A stretch of DNA of 64,000 nucleotides from an uncultured Planctomycetia bacterium (lineage in GTDB: Bacteria > Planctomycetota > UBA1135 > GCA-002686595): assembly GCA_938003765.1 (NCBI GenBank), contig CALKYE010000008.1, forward strand, positions 1 through 64,000. Direction: 5' to 3'. This document shows, piece after piece, positions 31,983 to 40,499 of this stretch. The first letter of the stretch is position 1. Each line of letters starts with the position of its first letter. The position numbers and the translations under genes are program-made. The notes under the pieces are model-generated. The model worked only from the letters and a program-made list of their open reading frames with translations. It was not told the DNA's origin and made no database searches.

Positions 31983-33608
31983 ATGCGAATCTCTCTTGCG
32001 GCCGGAGCTCTCGCTGCGCTCGGCCTCTGCTTCGGATTCAGCGCCAACGCCAACGCTCAGTGTGTGACCGGCGGCGGCGGCGGTGTGATCCCGGCATCGG
32101 GCACCGGCGACGGCGTTTGGCCCGGCACCCTTCCCACCTTCCCGATGGTGTCGACCCTGAACGTCACCGTGCCCTCCGGCGCCACGGTGCTCAACTCGGT
32201 GAAGCTCAACGGCCTCAGCCACACCTGGGTGGGCGACGTCCAGGTCGTGCTGCAGAACCCGGCTGGCGCTGAGTTCAACATCTTCCACCGCCTGCAGAGC
32301 GTTGCGGGTTCCGTCGGCTGCTCGGGCGACCTGGCCGGCGACTTTCAGTTCTTCGATCCGATCGCCGGTTCGAACCCCTGCGGCGCCGGCCCGATCGCGA
32401 TGCCTTGCGGCACCACGATCCCCGGAGGCAGCTACCTGCAAAGCTTCGGCGACTGGCCGAGCGGCGCGATCTCCAACACGGCCCTCGAGCAGATCCCGAT
32501 CTCGAGCGGCGTGTGGACGCTGAAGATCTACGACTGGGTTGGTGGCGACATCGGCGCTCTGACGAGCTTCGACCTGTGCTTCGGTTCGCCGACCGTCCCC
32601 GGTGGCCCCGGCGGCATCTGGAACTGCGTGACCGGCGGCGCCGGCGGCGCGATCCCCGGGACGGGCGCGGTCGACGGCACCTGGCCGCTCGTCCTCCCCA
32701 CCGGTCAGCTCAGCTCGACCCTCGCGGTCACCGTGCCCTCGGGCGCGACGCAGATCACCGCGGTCAAGCTCAACGGCTTGAGCCACACCTGGAACGGTGA
32801 CTGCCACATCGTTCTGACCTCGCCTGCCGGTGTGAACTACAACATCTTCCAGCAGGTCGACGGCGTGTTCGGCGGCGGTTGCGCCGACGACTTCAACGGC
32901 GACTACGCCTTCGTCGATCCGGTCGTCGGCACCAACGAGTGCGGCGGTCCGGCCGGCGTCTACTCCTGTGGCGTGGGCTCCCTGCCTCCGGGCGCCTACG
33001 GTCAGTTCTACGGTGCGTGGAACAGCGGTGACGCTGGCATCGTGAACGTCAACATGAGCTCGATCCCGGTCGCCTCGGGCAACTGGACCCTGTCGATCTA
33101 CGACTGGTACGTGCTCGCCGACGGCGGCTCGCTCGCCAGCTGGGACCTGTGCTTCGACGCCTCGAGCGGCCCGACCGCTTACTGCACGTCCGGCACCTCG
33201 ACGAACGGCTGCCTCCCGTCGATCAGCGCGACGACCCAGCCGAACCTCGCCAACAACGCGGGCTGCGTCATCAGCTGCGCCAACGTCGAAGGTCAGAAGC
33301 TCGGCCTGTTCTTCTACGGCGTCAACAACACCGGCTTCTCGCCGGTCGCGTGGGGCACGGGCACGAGCTTCCTGTGCGTGAAGGGCCCGACCCAGCGCAC
33401 TCCGTCGGCCAGCTCCGGCGGCACGTTCGGCGCTTGCGACGGCACGCTGTCGGTGAACTGGGACGCCTTCCAAGCGGCCAACCCCGGCTCGCTCGGCAAC
33501 CCGTTCTCGGCCGGCGACTCGATCTTCGTGCAGACCTGGTACCGCGACCCGCCGAGCCCGAAGACGACCAACCTGTCGGACGCGCTCGAGATGACGGTCC
33601 AGCCGTGA
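31983..33608 (+). CDS. Secreted double P-domain protein with shared C-terminal domain (copy 2)
   Basis: A 541-residue paralogue of the preceding gene with the same layout: signal peptide (ends A-N-A-Q), P domains about 25-200 and 210-395, shared C-terminal domain from Y400 with Q-T-W-Y-R-D-P. The ATG at 31983 follows AGGAG by seven bases; the long upstream open frame crosses the terminator and is rejected. Copies differ throughout, so duplication is not recent. Base runs in this copy look slightly less GC-extreme and more regular, which may indicate high expression. Confidence 0.9.
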   Translation: MRISLAAGALAALGLCFGFSANANAQCVTGGGGGVIPASGTGDGVWPGTLPTFPMVSTLNVTVPSGATVLNSVKLNGLSHTWVGDVQVVLQNPAGAEFNIFHRLQSVAGSVGCSGDLAGDFQFFDPIAGSNPCGAGPIAMPCGTTIPGGSYLQSFGDWPSGAISNTALEQIPISSGVWTLKIYDWVGGDIGALTSFDLCFGSPTVPGGPGGIWNCVTGGAGGAIPGTGAVDGTWPLVLPTGQLSSTLAVTVPSGATQITAVKLNGLSHTWNGDCHIVLTSPAGVNYNIFQQVDGVFGGGCADDFNGDYAFVDPVVGTNECGGPAGVYSCGVGSLPPGAYGQFYGAWNSGDAGIVNVNMSSIPVASGNWTLSIYDWYVLADGGSLASWDLCFDASSGPTAYCTSGTSTNGCLPSISATTQPNLANNAGCVISCANVEGQKLGLFFYGVNNTGFSPVAWGTGTSFLCVKGPTQRTPSASSGGTFGACDGTLSVNWDAFQAANPGSLGNPFSAGDSIFVQTWYRDPPSPKTTNLSDALEMTVQP

Positions 33609-33668
33609 TCTAGCTTGCCCGTCGCCGCGCGCGAGGTGACTCGCGCCGGCGCTGGGCGCACTACAGAG

Positions 33669-33704
33669 GCGCGGGCAGTCCACACGGACTGCCCGCGCTT
33701 CTTT
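33669..33704 (+). terminator. Rho-independent terminator, same stem as the upstream copy
   Basis: GCGCGGGCAGTCC (33669-33681) pairs with its complement at 33686-33698 around loop ACAC, followed by TTCTTTC. The 13-base arm is identical to that of the terminator at 31760, indicating that gene and terminator were duplicated together. Confidence 0.85.
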
Positions 33705-33820
33705 CGTTCAGCAGCGCGCGTCGGCGGAGTTCAGCGCGACGAGCGCAAGAGCAGCGAGGGCGCTGGCTTCCTTCGCGGTCGCCGGCGCCCTCGCGCGTCG
33801 ATCCAGACTGCAGCCGTCGG

Positions 33821-34564
33821 TCACTCGCCCTGCAGCAGACCACCGAGCAAGTTGCCGCCGCGCAGGTGCTGCTCGCTGCTGCCGCCGCTCGCGGCCATCA
33901 GGCGACCGGCGAGGCGCGAGAAGGGCAAGGTCTGCAGCCAGACGCGCCCCGGTCCGCGCAGCACGGCGTAGAACAAGCCCTCGCCGCCGAACAGCCAGCT
34001 CTTCACGCCGCGCACCATCTGGATGTCGTAGTCCACGCCGTCTTCGAAGGCCACGATGCAGCCGGTGTCGACTCGCAGCTCCTCGCCGCGTTCGAGGTCG
34101 CGCTGGATCAGCCCGCCGCTGGCGTGCAGGAACGCCGTGCCGACGCCGACGATGCGCTGCAGGATGAAGCCCTCGCCGCCGAACAGGCCGGCGCCGAAGC
34201 GCTTGCTGAACGCGAGCGAGATCTGAGCGTCGGGCGTCGAGCACAGGTAGGCGTCGCGCTGGCACGTGATCGCCCCGCGCGAGAGCTCGAGCGGCACGAT
34301 CTTGCCCGGATACGGCGCGGCGAAGCCCACGGTCGCATCGCGGCCGCCCTGGTTGGTGAAGGTGGTGACGAAGAAGCTCTCGCCGCCGATCGCGCGCTTG
34401 AGCCCGGCGAGCAGTCCGCCGCCGGTCGAGGTCTCCATCTCGATCCCCTGCTCCATCCAGAGGAACGCGCCCGGTTCGGCGCGGACGGCCTCGCACGGCG
34501 CGAGGCGAACGTGGACGTACTGGAAGTCGTCGCCGTCGATCTTGTAGTCGAGTGTGTTGGCCAT
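33821..34564 (-). CDS. AIM24/TIGR00266-family protein
   Basis: A 247-residue beta-rich protein of the AIM24 (DUF124, TIGR00266) family. Typical pieces are G-A-F-L-W-M-E-Q-G-I-E-M-E-T, G-G-L-L-A-G-L-K-R-A-I-G-G-E-S-F-F-V-T-T, P-G-K-I-V-P-L-E-L and G-W/G-G-E-G repeats. The start at 34564 fits the conserved N-terminus; upstream codons are Arg-rich. Bacterial members have unknown function; a role in membrane or tryptophan RNA regulation has been proposed for relatives. The C-terminus ends with Gly-rich G-G-N-L-L-G-G-L-L-Q-G-E. Confidence 0.88.
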   Translation of the reverse strand: MANTLDYKIDGDDFQYVHVRLAPCEAVRAEPGAFLWMEQGIEMETSTGGGLLAGLKRAIGGESFFVTTFTNQGGRDATVGFAAPYPGKIVPLELSRGAITCQRDAYLCSTPDAQISLAFSKRFGAGLFGGEGFILQRIVGVGTAFLHASGGLIQRDLERGEELRVDTGCIVAFEDGVDYDIQMVRGVKSWLFGGEGLFYAVLRGPGRVWLQTLPFSRLAGRLMAASGGSSEQHLRGGNLLGGLLQGE

Positions 34565-34599
34565 GGTTCGGTAGCGAATGAAGCGCGCCGGGGCGGAGA

Positions 34600-35874
34600 T
34601 TACGAGTGCAACGCGTCGAGCAGGCGAATCAGCTCGGCGAGCGCGCCGCTGGCGCCGGGATCGAAGACCGTGCGTTCTACCGTCCGGTCGCCGACACGCC
34701 ACAGCACGTCGTGGCGAACCGCGTCGCTGACGCTCGTGCTGCGCGCCGAGCTCTCGCGCTCCGCGCCGCGCAGGAGATCCTCGATGCGGGCCGCGACGCC
34801 CGAGTCGAGCACCAAGATCCGCTTGGGGCGCTCGGGTCGCGCCGACTCCACGACCGCCACGCCGCCGGCGTGAACGCGCACGCGCCGGTCCATGCCCAGG
34901 ATCCCGCCGCTGGTCGCCACTTCGAGCAGCCCGCGCGCCGGGAGGACTTCGATCACGCGCTCCGCTGGTTGCTCCTCACCGCGGCCGCGCACGCGCAACG
35001 TGTACTTGCCGGGCGCGAGCCCGTGGACCTGCGCCGTCGCGTGATAGCCCTGCAGCACCTGCAACTGCGGGCTGTTGGCCGGCGGCGGCGACGACATCGG
35101 GAGCACCGTGAGCGTGCGTCCGTCCTCGCCCTCGAGCAGGAACTGGAAGCCGACGTTGCGCCAGTTGGGAGTCGGGTGCGAGCCGCGCACGTCGAGCTCG
35201 AGCACTTCGCCCCAGTGCAGCTTCTCGCGACAGTGGAAGCTCGTCACGAACGGCGGCGCCAAGACGTTCACGCCCGCCAACGCGGCGTCGGGCAGCACGA
35301 GGACCGGCTCCTCGAAGCGCGCGCTCCCACGCACCTGCGCGCTGCGCAAGTCGACCCAACGGTCGGCGCCGTCCGCCAGCGCCAGGTGCGCGAAGGTCGC
35401 CGGTCCGCGCGGTGTCTCGTGCCACTCCAGCAGCGCCGGGTCCTCGTCCTGCGCGAGCCACGGGACGTTCGTCGACTCGGCCGAGCGCCGCACCGACAGG
35501 TCGAGGTCCGCGGCGCCGAGCGCGAAACGTTCCCCCTCCGGACCCCACACACGCACGAGCGCGCGAGTCGCGCTGTACTCGGTTTCGACGGTCAGGATCG
35601 ACTGCCCGTCGTCGGCGCAGCGGTGCAAGCGCGCGCCCGGCCGGTGCGTGAACGCCACCGACCACAGCGGCGTCGACGACGACTGGGGATCGCTCGCGAA
35701 GACGCTCAGGCGCCAGCGAGCGAGCGCGTCGGCCACGCGTTCCTGACCCGCGGCCTTGTGCACCTCTGCGCGGAAACGCCCATTTCCGGACTCGAATTCG
35801 AGCGGATTGAGCGCGGAGCCCCCGTCCTGCGCCTGGACCACCACACCCACCATCAACGCGAGCCAAGTGAACAT
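34600..35874 (-). CDS. Secreted protein of unknown function
   Basis: A 424-residue protein with a short signal peptide (M-F-T-W-L-A-L-M-V-G-V-V-V-Q-A-Q) and beta-rich domains. A carbohydrate-binding or Ig-like section near residues 260-320 holds Y-H-A-T-A-Q-V-H-G-L-A-P-G-K-Y-T-L-R-V-R-G. No enzyme motif is visible. A C-terminal segment (E-R-E-S-S-A-R-S-T-S-V-S-D) is followed by a W-R-V-G-D strand. ATG at 35874 is used; a GTG at 35877 is directly before it. It lies eight bases after the zinc-ribbon gene and is likely cotranscribed. Confidence 0.7.
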   Translation of the reverse strand: MFTWLALMVGVVVQAQDGGSALNPLEFESGNGRFRAEVHKAAGQERVADALARWRLSVFASDPQSSSTPLWSVAFTHRPGARLHRCADDGQSILTVETEYSATRALVRVWGPEGERFALGAADLDLSVRRSAESTNVPWLAQDEDPALLEWHETPRGPATFAHLALADGADRWVDLRSAQVRGSARFEEPVLVLPDAALAGVNVLAPPFVTSFHCREKLHWGEVLELDVRGSHPTPNWRNVGFQFLLEGEDGRTLTVLPMSSPPPANSPQLQVLQGYHATAQVHGLAPGKYTLRVRGRGEEQPAERVIEVLPARGLLEVATSGGILGMDRRVRVHAGGVAVVESARPERPKRILVLDSGVAARIEDLLRGAERESSARSTSVSDAVRHDVLWRVGDRTVERTVFDPGASGALAELIRLLDALHS

Positions 35875-35881
35875 CACGGGC

Positions 35882-36175
35882 TCAGGCGTCGTCCGATTCC
35901 TTGAGCTTGTCGCTCGCCTTCTTGAACAGGTCGTCGAGGCGCGAGGACTTCTCGCGCTCCTTCTGCAGCGCCGCGTCGAGCTTCGAAGCAGCGCCGTCGC
36001 TGCGCTGCCGCACCTTGTTGACCGCGGTCGACCAATCCTCCTCGCGCACGATCGGACGACCGGTCTCGTCGGTCTGCTCCGGCCGAACGGCGCGCACCAC
36101 GGCGCCGGTCCGCACGTCGACGGCGAGGCGCGATTGGCAGCACGGGCACGAGATTTCCAGTTGTTTGCTGTCCAT
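35882..36175 (-). CDS. Small zinc-ribbon/coiled-coil protein
   Basis: A 97-residue protein with one C-P-C-C pair near the N-terminus (I-S-C-P-C-C-Q-S-R-L-A-V-D) and a charged coiled-coil tail (A-A-L-Q-K-E-R-E-K-S-S-R-L-D-D-L-F-K-K-A). Only one Cys pair is present, so metal binding would need another copy or partner. No family is recognised. Its start is 8 bases or so from nothing known; it leads the secreted-protein gene. Confidence 0.7.
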   Translation of the reverse strand: MDSKQLEISCPCCQSRLAVDVRTGAVVRAVRPEQTDETGRPIVREEDWSTAVNKVRQRSDGAASKLDAALQKEREKSSRLDDLFKKASDKLKESDDA

Positions 36176-36418
36176 GTTTCCCCAGCTCTACGTCAACTCC
36201 ATCGCGTGGAGGAAGCGCGCCTGGCGGTGTGCGCTCCCGAACTCGCGATCTTGCGCCTGCGCACGCCTCCTGAACAGTGAGGCGCATGACAGGGCCCAAG
36301 CAAAGCCCCAGAAAAATCGCAATCCACGGCATCGAGTCGCGACGTTACTGCGGAGTTGACTGCGTCTAACCCTCATCGCCGCGGCCAGTGCGGTCCGGCC
36401 AGGCAAAGCGCCCGAATC

Positions 36419-36667
36419 ATGAAGGAATCCGATCGGAGTCGACCTCACGCGCACCGCGCGCTCGCTGGCAGCTCGGCGTCCAACAGCGTCGGGTCGCTGC
36501 CTGGGCCGCACGCGGATGGCTTGCGCTCCGACCTGCGCAACTCGGGCGAGGCGCTGCTCGGTCGCGAGTTGGCCGGCCATTGGCGCGAAGCGATCCTGGC
36601 CGAACGCGCGCTGGGTTGGGTGCTGTGGACGGCTCTGGCGCTGGTGATCGTGCTCGTCAGCGGCTGA
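36419..36667 (+). CDS. Small hydrophobic-tail protein
   Basis: An 82-residue protein whose last 20 residues form a transmembrane helix (A-L-G-W-V-L-W-T-A-L-A-L-V-I-V-L-V-S-G) after a charged helix (E-A-L-L-G-R-E-L-A-G-H-W-R-E-A-I-L-A-E-R). It looks like a tail-anchored or small membrane protein. There is no family match, and the N-terminus is Ser/Pro-rich. The ATG at 36419 is tentative. Confidence 0.45.
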   Translation: MKESDRSRPHAHRALAGSSASNSVGSLPGPHADGLRSDLRNSGEALLGRELAGHWREAILAERALGWVLWTALALVIVLVSG

Positions 36668-36704
36668 GCTCTCGACTCGTCCGCATCGCACCGCGCGTCT
36701 GGAG

Positions 36705-37298
36705 TCAGTACGCGCAGAACGCGCCGACCCGCGGGTAGAAGCGCCAGAAGCCGGGCCCGACCCAGTAGTTGCCGTAGTAGTACGGCGCGCTCTGCAGGCT
36801 GCGTCTCTCGAATCGCGCGCTGGCGGTGAGCGTCTGCGATCCGGCCTTCAGCGACCAGCTCACGACCAGACCCGAGAAGTCGAGGTCGCGGTAGCGCTGC
36901 TTCGGCGCCAACGGAAAAACGACCTCGACGTGTTGCGCCGCTCCCGGCTCGAGGGGCGCATCGCTCTGCGGGCTGACCAGCCCGGGCCGCAGCACCTGCA
37001 AGTCGGCGGTGGCCAGTTCGAAGCTCTGCGGGTCGAGCGCGAAGGGCTTCGAGCCGACGTTCTCGATGCGCAGCGCGAGCTCGACCTGCGCGGTCGACTG
37101 CTCGGACGTGGGACGCCGCACTCCTCGGACCGTCGCCAGCGCTCGCGCGAGCACCCCCGGCGCCTCCGCGCTCTCGATCTTCACCTCCATCGGCGCGGGC
37201 TCGAAGCGCGCGTCGTAGTGGGTGGCGCAACTGCCGAGCGCCAGCAAGCTCGCGCTCGCGGCCAGGCGAATCACACGGCGAAGGAGGCGGTTGTGCAT
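36705..37298 (-). CDS. Lipoprotein with LEA-like/beta-sandwich domain
   Basis: A 197-residue lipoprotein (Lipobox L-G-S-C near residue 24). The mature part is beta-rich: Q-V-E-L-A-L-R-I-E-N-V-G-S-K-P-F-A-L-D-P, E-V-V-F-P-L, D-F-S-G-L-V-V-S-W-S-L, like small sandwich domains of bacterial surface proteins. The tail is Tyr/Trp/Pro-rich (Y-Y-Y-G-N-Y-W-V-G-P-G-F-W-R-F-Y). Function is unknown. Start chosen for the lipoprotein signal. Confidence 0.75.
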   Translation of the reverse strand: MHNRLLRRVIRLAASASLLALGSCATHYDARFEPAPMEVKIESAEAPGVLARALATVRGVRRPTSEQSTAQVELALRIENVGSKPFALDPQSFELATADLQVLRPGLVSPQSDAPLEPGAAQHVEVVFPLAPKQRYRDLDFSGLVVSWSLKAGSQTLTASARFERRSLQSAPYYYGNYWVGPGFWRFYPRVGAFCAY

Positions 37299-37351
37299 CG
37301 GCGGACGAGGCTCGCGCCGCATCGAATCCGCGGGCGCGAGAGCCTCATGAG

Positions 37352-37849
37352 CTACTTCACGGGCGCGGGCAAGCCGAAGCTGAAGCGCAAGCCGTTCGTC
37401 CAGCCCGCTCCGCCCGGCGCGGTGAAGTCGAAGCAGGCCGCCTGCGCGATGAGCGCTCGTCCGCACAGCTCGGCGATCGGCGCCGTGGTCGACGCCGGCC
37501 GCACGTTGGCTTCGCCGTTCGCGTCGAACTGGAACAGCACGAACACCGGCGTCGGACCCGCGTACAGCGTGGTCTGGTAGGTCCCGGAGAACTGCGGCTG
37601 CTCGTTGCGCGACAGCGCCAAGATGCCGGGCGCGTTGGGGACCCCGCCTGTGATCCGGAAGCCGAAGGCCCCCGAGCCATCGATGTTGGGCTGACCGATG
37701 GCGGCCAGCGCGGGCGCGCCGAACGCGCCGCCGGAGCCGACGCCGACGGTCCCGGTGCTCGCCAGTGAGTTGCACGAGCCGACGCCGACGGGGCGGGCGC
37801 TGAGGACGAGAGCGGCGAGGGCCGGGACGAGCAGGTAGCGCGAGTTCAT
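37352..37849 (-). CDS. Small secreted beta-rich protein
   Basis: A 165-residue secreted protein with a short signal peptide (Y-L-L-V-P-A-L-A-A-L-V-L-S-A) and Gly/Ala/Pro-rich beta sequence (G-S-G-A-F-G-F-R-I-T-G-G-V-P-N-A-P-G-I-L). Three mature Cys residues (G-S-C-N, E-L-C-G, A-A-C-F) are present. It resembles small extracellular domains found repeatedly in planctomycetes. Function unknown. Confidence 0.72.
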   Translation of the reverse strand: MNSRYLLVPALAALVLSARPVGVGSCNSLASTGTVGVGSGGAFGAPALAAIGQPNIDGSGAFGFRITGGVPNAPGILALSRNEQPQFSGTYQTTLYAGPTPVFVLFQFDANGEANVRPASTTAPIAELCGRALIAQAACFDFTAPGGAGWTNGLRFSFGLPAPVK

Positions 37850-37924
37850 GTTGGTACGGTCCGCTTCGAGGGGCTGACACTCCATGCTACGCGCGTCGGC
37901 TCGAGCGCGGGGAAGCACGGCGGC

Positions 37925-38896
37925 TCAGGCGGCCGGAGCAGCGCGGCGGACCAACTGCGCGAGCGCCCGGATCCAGCTCGGGTGATCGTTCAAGCACGGC
38001 GCAACCGTCCAAACCTTGCCGCCCGCAGCCTTGAAGTCGTGCCCCAGGCTCTCGCGGATCTCCTCGAGCGTCTCGAGGCAGTCGGCGGTGAAACCCGGGC
38101 ACAGGACCGCCACCGACCGGTGCTTGCGCGCCAGAGCCGGCGCGACCTCGGCCGCGTAGGGCTGGAGCCACGGCTCGCGGCCGAAGCGCGACTGGAAGAC
38201 GAGCGTGTAGCGCTCCGGCGTGAAGCCCAGTTCCGCCGCCAGCGCGGCCATCGTCGCGACGCACTGATCGCGGTACGGGTCGCCGTCGCGCACGTAGCGC
38301 TCGGGCAGTCCGTGGAAGCTGAACAGGTAGTGGTCGACGGCGACGCCGGCGGTGCTCTCGCGCAGTCGCTCGGCGAGCGCAGCGATGTAGCCGCGGTCCT
38401 CGTAGTGCGGCGGGAGCACGCTCAACGCCAACTTCGATTTGCGGCGCAGGAGCGCGGCTTTCACGGCCTTCTCGACGGTTCCGGTCGTCGTTCCGCTGTA
38501 CTGCGGGAACATCGGGACGAGCAGCAGCTCGCGCGCGCCCCGGCCTTCGAGCTCGGCCAGCCCGCTGTCGATCGACGGCTCGCCGTAGCGCATCGCCAGC
38601 GCCACCGCGTAGCGCTCGCCGAGTTCGCGCTGGAGCGCGCCGCACTGCAGCCTCGAGTTGTGGATCAGCGGCGAGCCGTGCTCGGTCCAAACGCTCTGGT
38701 ACAGCTTGGCGCTCTTGGGCGAGCGGATCGGGAGGATGATCCCGTTGAGCAGCAGCCACCACAGCACGCGATTGAGCTTCACGACGTCCGGGTCGCCGAG
38801 GAACTCGCGCAGGTAGCGCCGCACGGCCGCGGGCGTGGGCGCCGAAGGCGAGCCGACGTTGACCAGCAGAACGCCGATGGGTGACGCGGGGGGCAT
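37925..38896 (-). CDS. hemH: Ferrochelatase
   Basis: A 323-residue ferrochelatase of standard length. The N-terminus I-G-V-L-L-V-N-V-G-S-P, M-R-Y-G-E-P-S-I, P-M-F-P-Q-Y-S, the catalytic-His segment F-S-F-H-G-L-P-E-R-Y, and F-Q-S-R-F-G-R-E-P-W-L and C-P-G-F-T-A-D-C-L-E-T-L-E-E-I are all present. It inserts Fe2+ into protoporphyrin IX, the last heme step. The ATG at 38896 matches the conserved start; a longer frame only adds Arg-rich codons. It is divergent from hemA with a 283-base gap. Confidence 0.95.
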   Translation of the reverse strand: MPPASPIGVLLVNVGSPSAPTPAAVRRYLREFLGDPDVVKLNRVLWWLLLNGIILPIRSPKSAKLYQSVWTEHGSPLIHNSRLQCGALQRELGERYAVALAMRYGEPSIDSGLAELEGRGARELLLVPMFPQYSGTTTGTVEKAVKAALLRRKSKLALSVLPPHYEDRGYIAALAERLRESTAGVAVDHYLFSFHGLPERYVRDGDPYRDQCVATMAALAAELGFTPERYTLVFQSRFGREPWLQPYAAEVAPALARKHRSVAVLCPGFTADCLETLEEIRESLGHDFKAAGGKVWTVAPCLNDHPSWIRALAQLVRRAAPAA

Positions 38897-39179
38897 GCGC
38901 CCTGATGCTGGGCCTTTCGCGCGCCGCGCACCAGCGTCTGCCCGAGCCGCCTCTCGAAGAAGTGCTTCGAGCGCGATTCCTCGCCAGACTGCGTCGAGTC
39001 GAAGTGCGCGACCAGAGGCGAACCCGACTGGACTCGCGGAGGCCTGCCCGACGCACAGTCGGCGCACCCTTGCGCGGAAGCGCGCCGTGTGACTTCTTCA
39101 GCCGGCTGCGAGCTCTCCGCAGCGTGACACACCGGTGACACGCCGCGACCGATACTCCGCACACTCAACTGGAGCCGCC
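38897..39179. promoter_or_regulatory. Divergent hemH-hemA intergenic region
   Basis: 283 bases between the hemH and hemA starts should hold both promoters. No clear inverted repeat or riboswitch is seen. A GGAG ribosome-binding site lies just before the hemA ATG. Confidence 0.4.
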
Positions 39180-40499
39180 ATGGATCGCGTCGCCGTCGTG
39201 GGACTATCACTGCAGGAGACCGACGTCGTCGGGCTCGAGCGCCTCGTGCGCCCGCCCCCGGACCGCGCCGAGGTGTTCGCGCGCGAACTGGCCGACGAGC
39301 TGGGCGCGAGCGAGCTGGTCATGCTGTCGACCTGCAATCGCGTCGAGGTCGTCTTCGCCCGCGAGGCCGGCCACCTGCCGAGCGCCTCCGACCGCGAGGC
39401 GATCGCCAGCGCGCTCTCGCTCGCGCCGCAGGACGAGCTGCGCCAGCGCATGCACCTGCACACCGGCCGCGACGCGGTGCGGCACCTGTTCCGCGTGGCC
39501 TCCTCGCTCGACTCGGTCGTCGTCGGCGAGGACCAGATCCTGGCGCAGGTGCGCAGCGCCTATCAGACGAGCGAGCGCAACGGCCTGACCGGCCGCCTCC
39601 TCGGCCAGCTCTTCGAGCACGCCTTCCAGGTCGGCAAGCAAGTGCGGACGGACACCGATCTGTCGCGCATCCCGGTCTCGGTCGTCAGCCTCGGCCTCTC
39701 GGAGATCGCGCGCCACATCGGCGGCGCGAGCGCGAACGCCAACGGCGCGGCGAACGGCCGTTCGAGCCCCGCCCTCGCGCGCGTCGCGCTCATCGGCGCC
39801 GGCGCGATGGCCGAGCTGGTCGTGCGCAACGCCCGCGAGCACGGCGTCGAGATCGCGTTCGTCGCCAACCGCTCGCTCGAACGCGCGCGCGCGCTGACGG
39901 AGCTGTGCGGCGCCGAGGCGCTGTCGCTCGAAGCGCTGTGGCGACTCGACACTCCGCTCGACGGCGTCGTGGCCGCGACTTCGGCCCCGGGCTACGTCGT
40001 CGACCGCGCGCGCCTGCTGGAGCTCGCCCGCCGCACGCCGCACGGCGCGCCGCTGATCGCGGTCGACCTGGCGGTGCCTCGCGACATCGAACCCTGCGAC
40101 TCACCGGCCGTGCGCGTGATCGACCTCGACGCGCTGCGCGAGGCCGCGGCTCACAATCGCGCGCTGCGCTCGAAGGCCGCCGCGCAGGCCGAGGGCATCG
40201 TCGAGCGCAAGCTCGCGAGCTTCGTCGACCGCGCGGCGCAACAGGCGCTGTCGACAGCGCTGGCGGACGTGCGCACCGAGTCCGAAAGCGTCTTCGAGCG
40301 CGAGCTTTCGCAGCTCTTCGTCGGCAAACTCGCGCACCTGGGCGCGGAGGAGCGCGCGGCGATCGAGCGCTGGGCGCGCGTCGCCTTCGGCCGCGTCACG
40401 CACGTCCCCATCCACGCCATCAAGCGCATGGTCCAAGACCGCATCCTGTTCACCGAACCCAGCCGCGCGGGCGCCGAAGAGAGCGAGGCGAGCTCTTGA
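39180..40499 (+). CDS. hemA: Glutamyl-tRNA reductase
   Basis: A 439-residue GluTR. Active-site Cys52 lies in L-S-T-C-N-R-V-E, followed by H-L-F-R-V-A-S-S-L-D-S-V-V-V-G-E-D-Q-I and the NADPH-binding V-A-L-I-G-A-G-A-M-A-E. The C-terminal dimerisation helices are present. It makes glutamate-1-semialdehyde from glutamyl-tRNA (the C5 route), the first committed heme step. The start has GGAG six bases upstream. Its stop overlaps the hemC start as TTGA. Confidence 0.96.
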   Translation: MDRVAVVGLSLQETDVVGLERLVRPPPDRAEVFARELADELGASELVMLSTCNRVEVVFAREAGHLPSASDREAIASALSLAPQDELRQRMHLHTGRDAVRHLFRVASSLDSVVVGEDQILAQVRSAYQTSERNGLTGRLLGQLFEHAFQVGKQVRTDTDLSRIPVSVVSLGLSEIARHIGGASANANGAANGRSSPALARVALIGAGAMAELVVRNAREHGVEIAFVANRSLERARALTELCGAEALSLEALWRLDTPLDGVVAATSAPGYVVDRARLLELARRTPHGAPLIAVDLAVPRDIEPCDSPAVRVIDLDALREAAAHNRALRSKAAAQAEGIVERKLASFVDRAAQQALSTALADVRTESESVFERELSQLFVGKLAHLGAEERAAIERWARVAFGRVTHVPIHAIKRMVQDRILFTEPSRAGAEESEASS

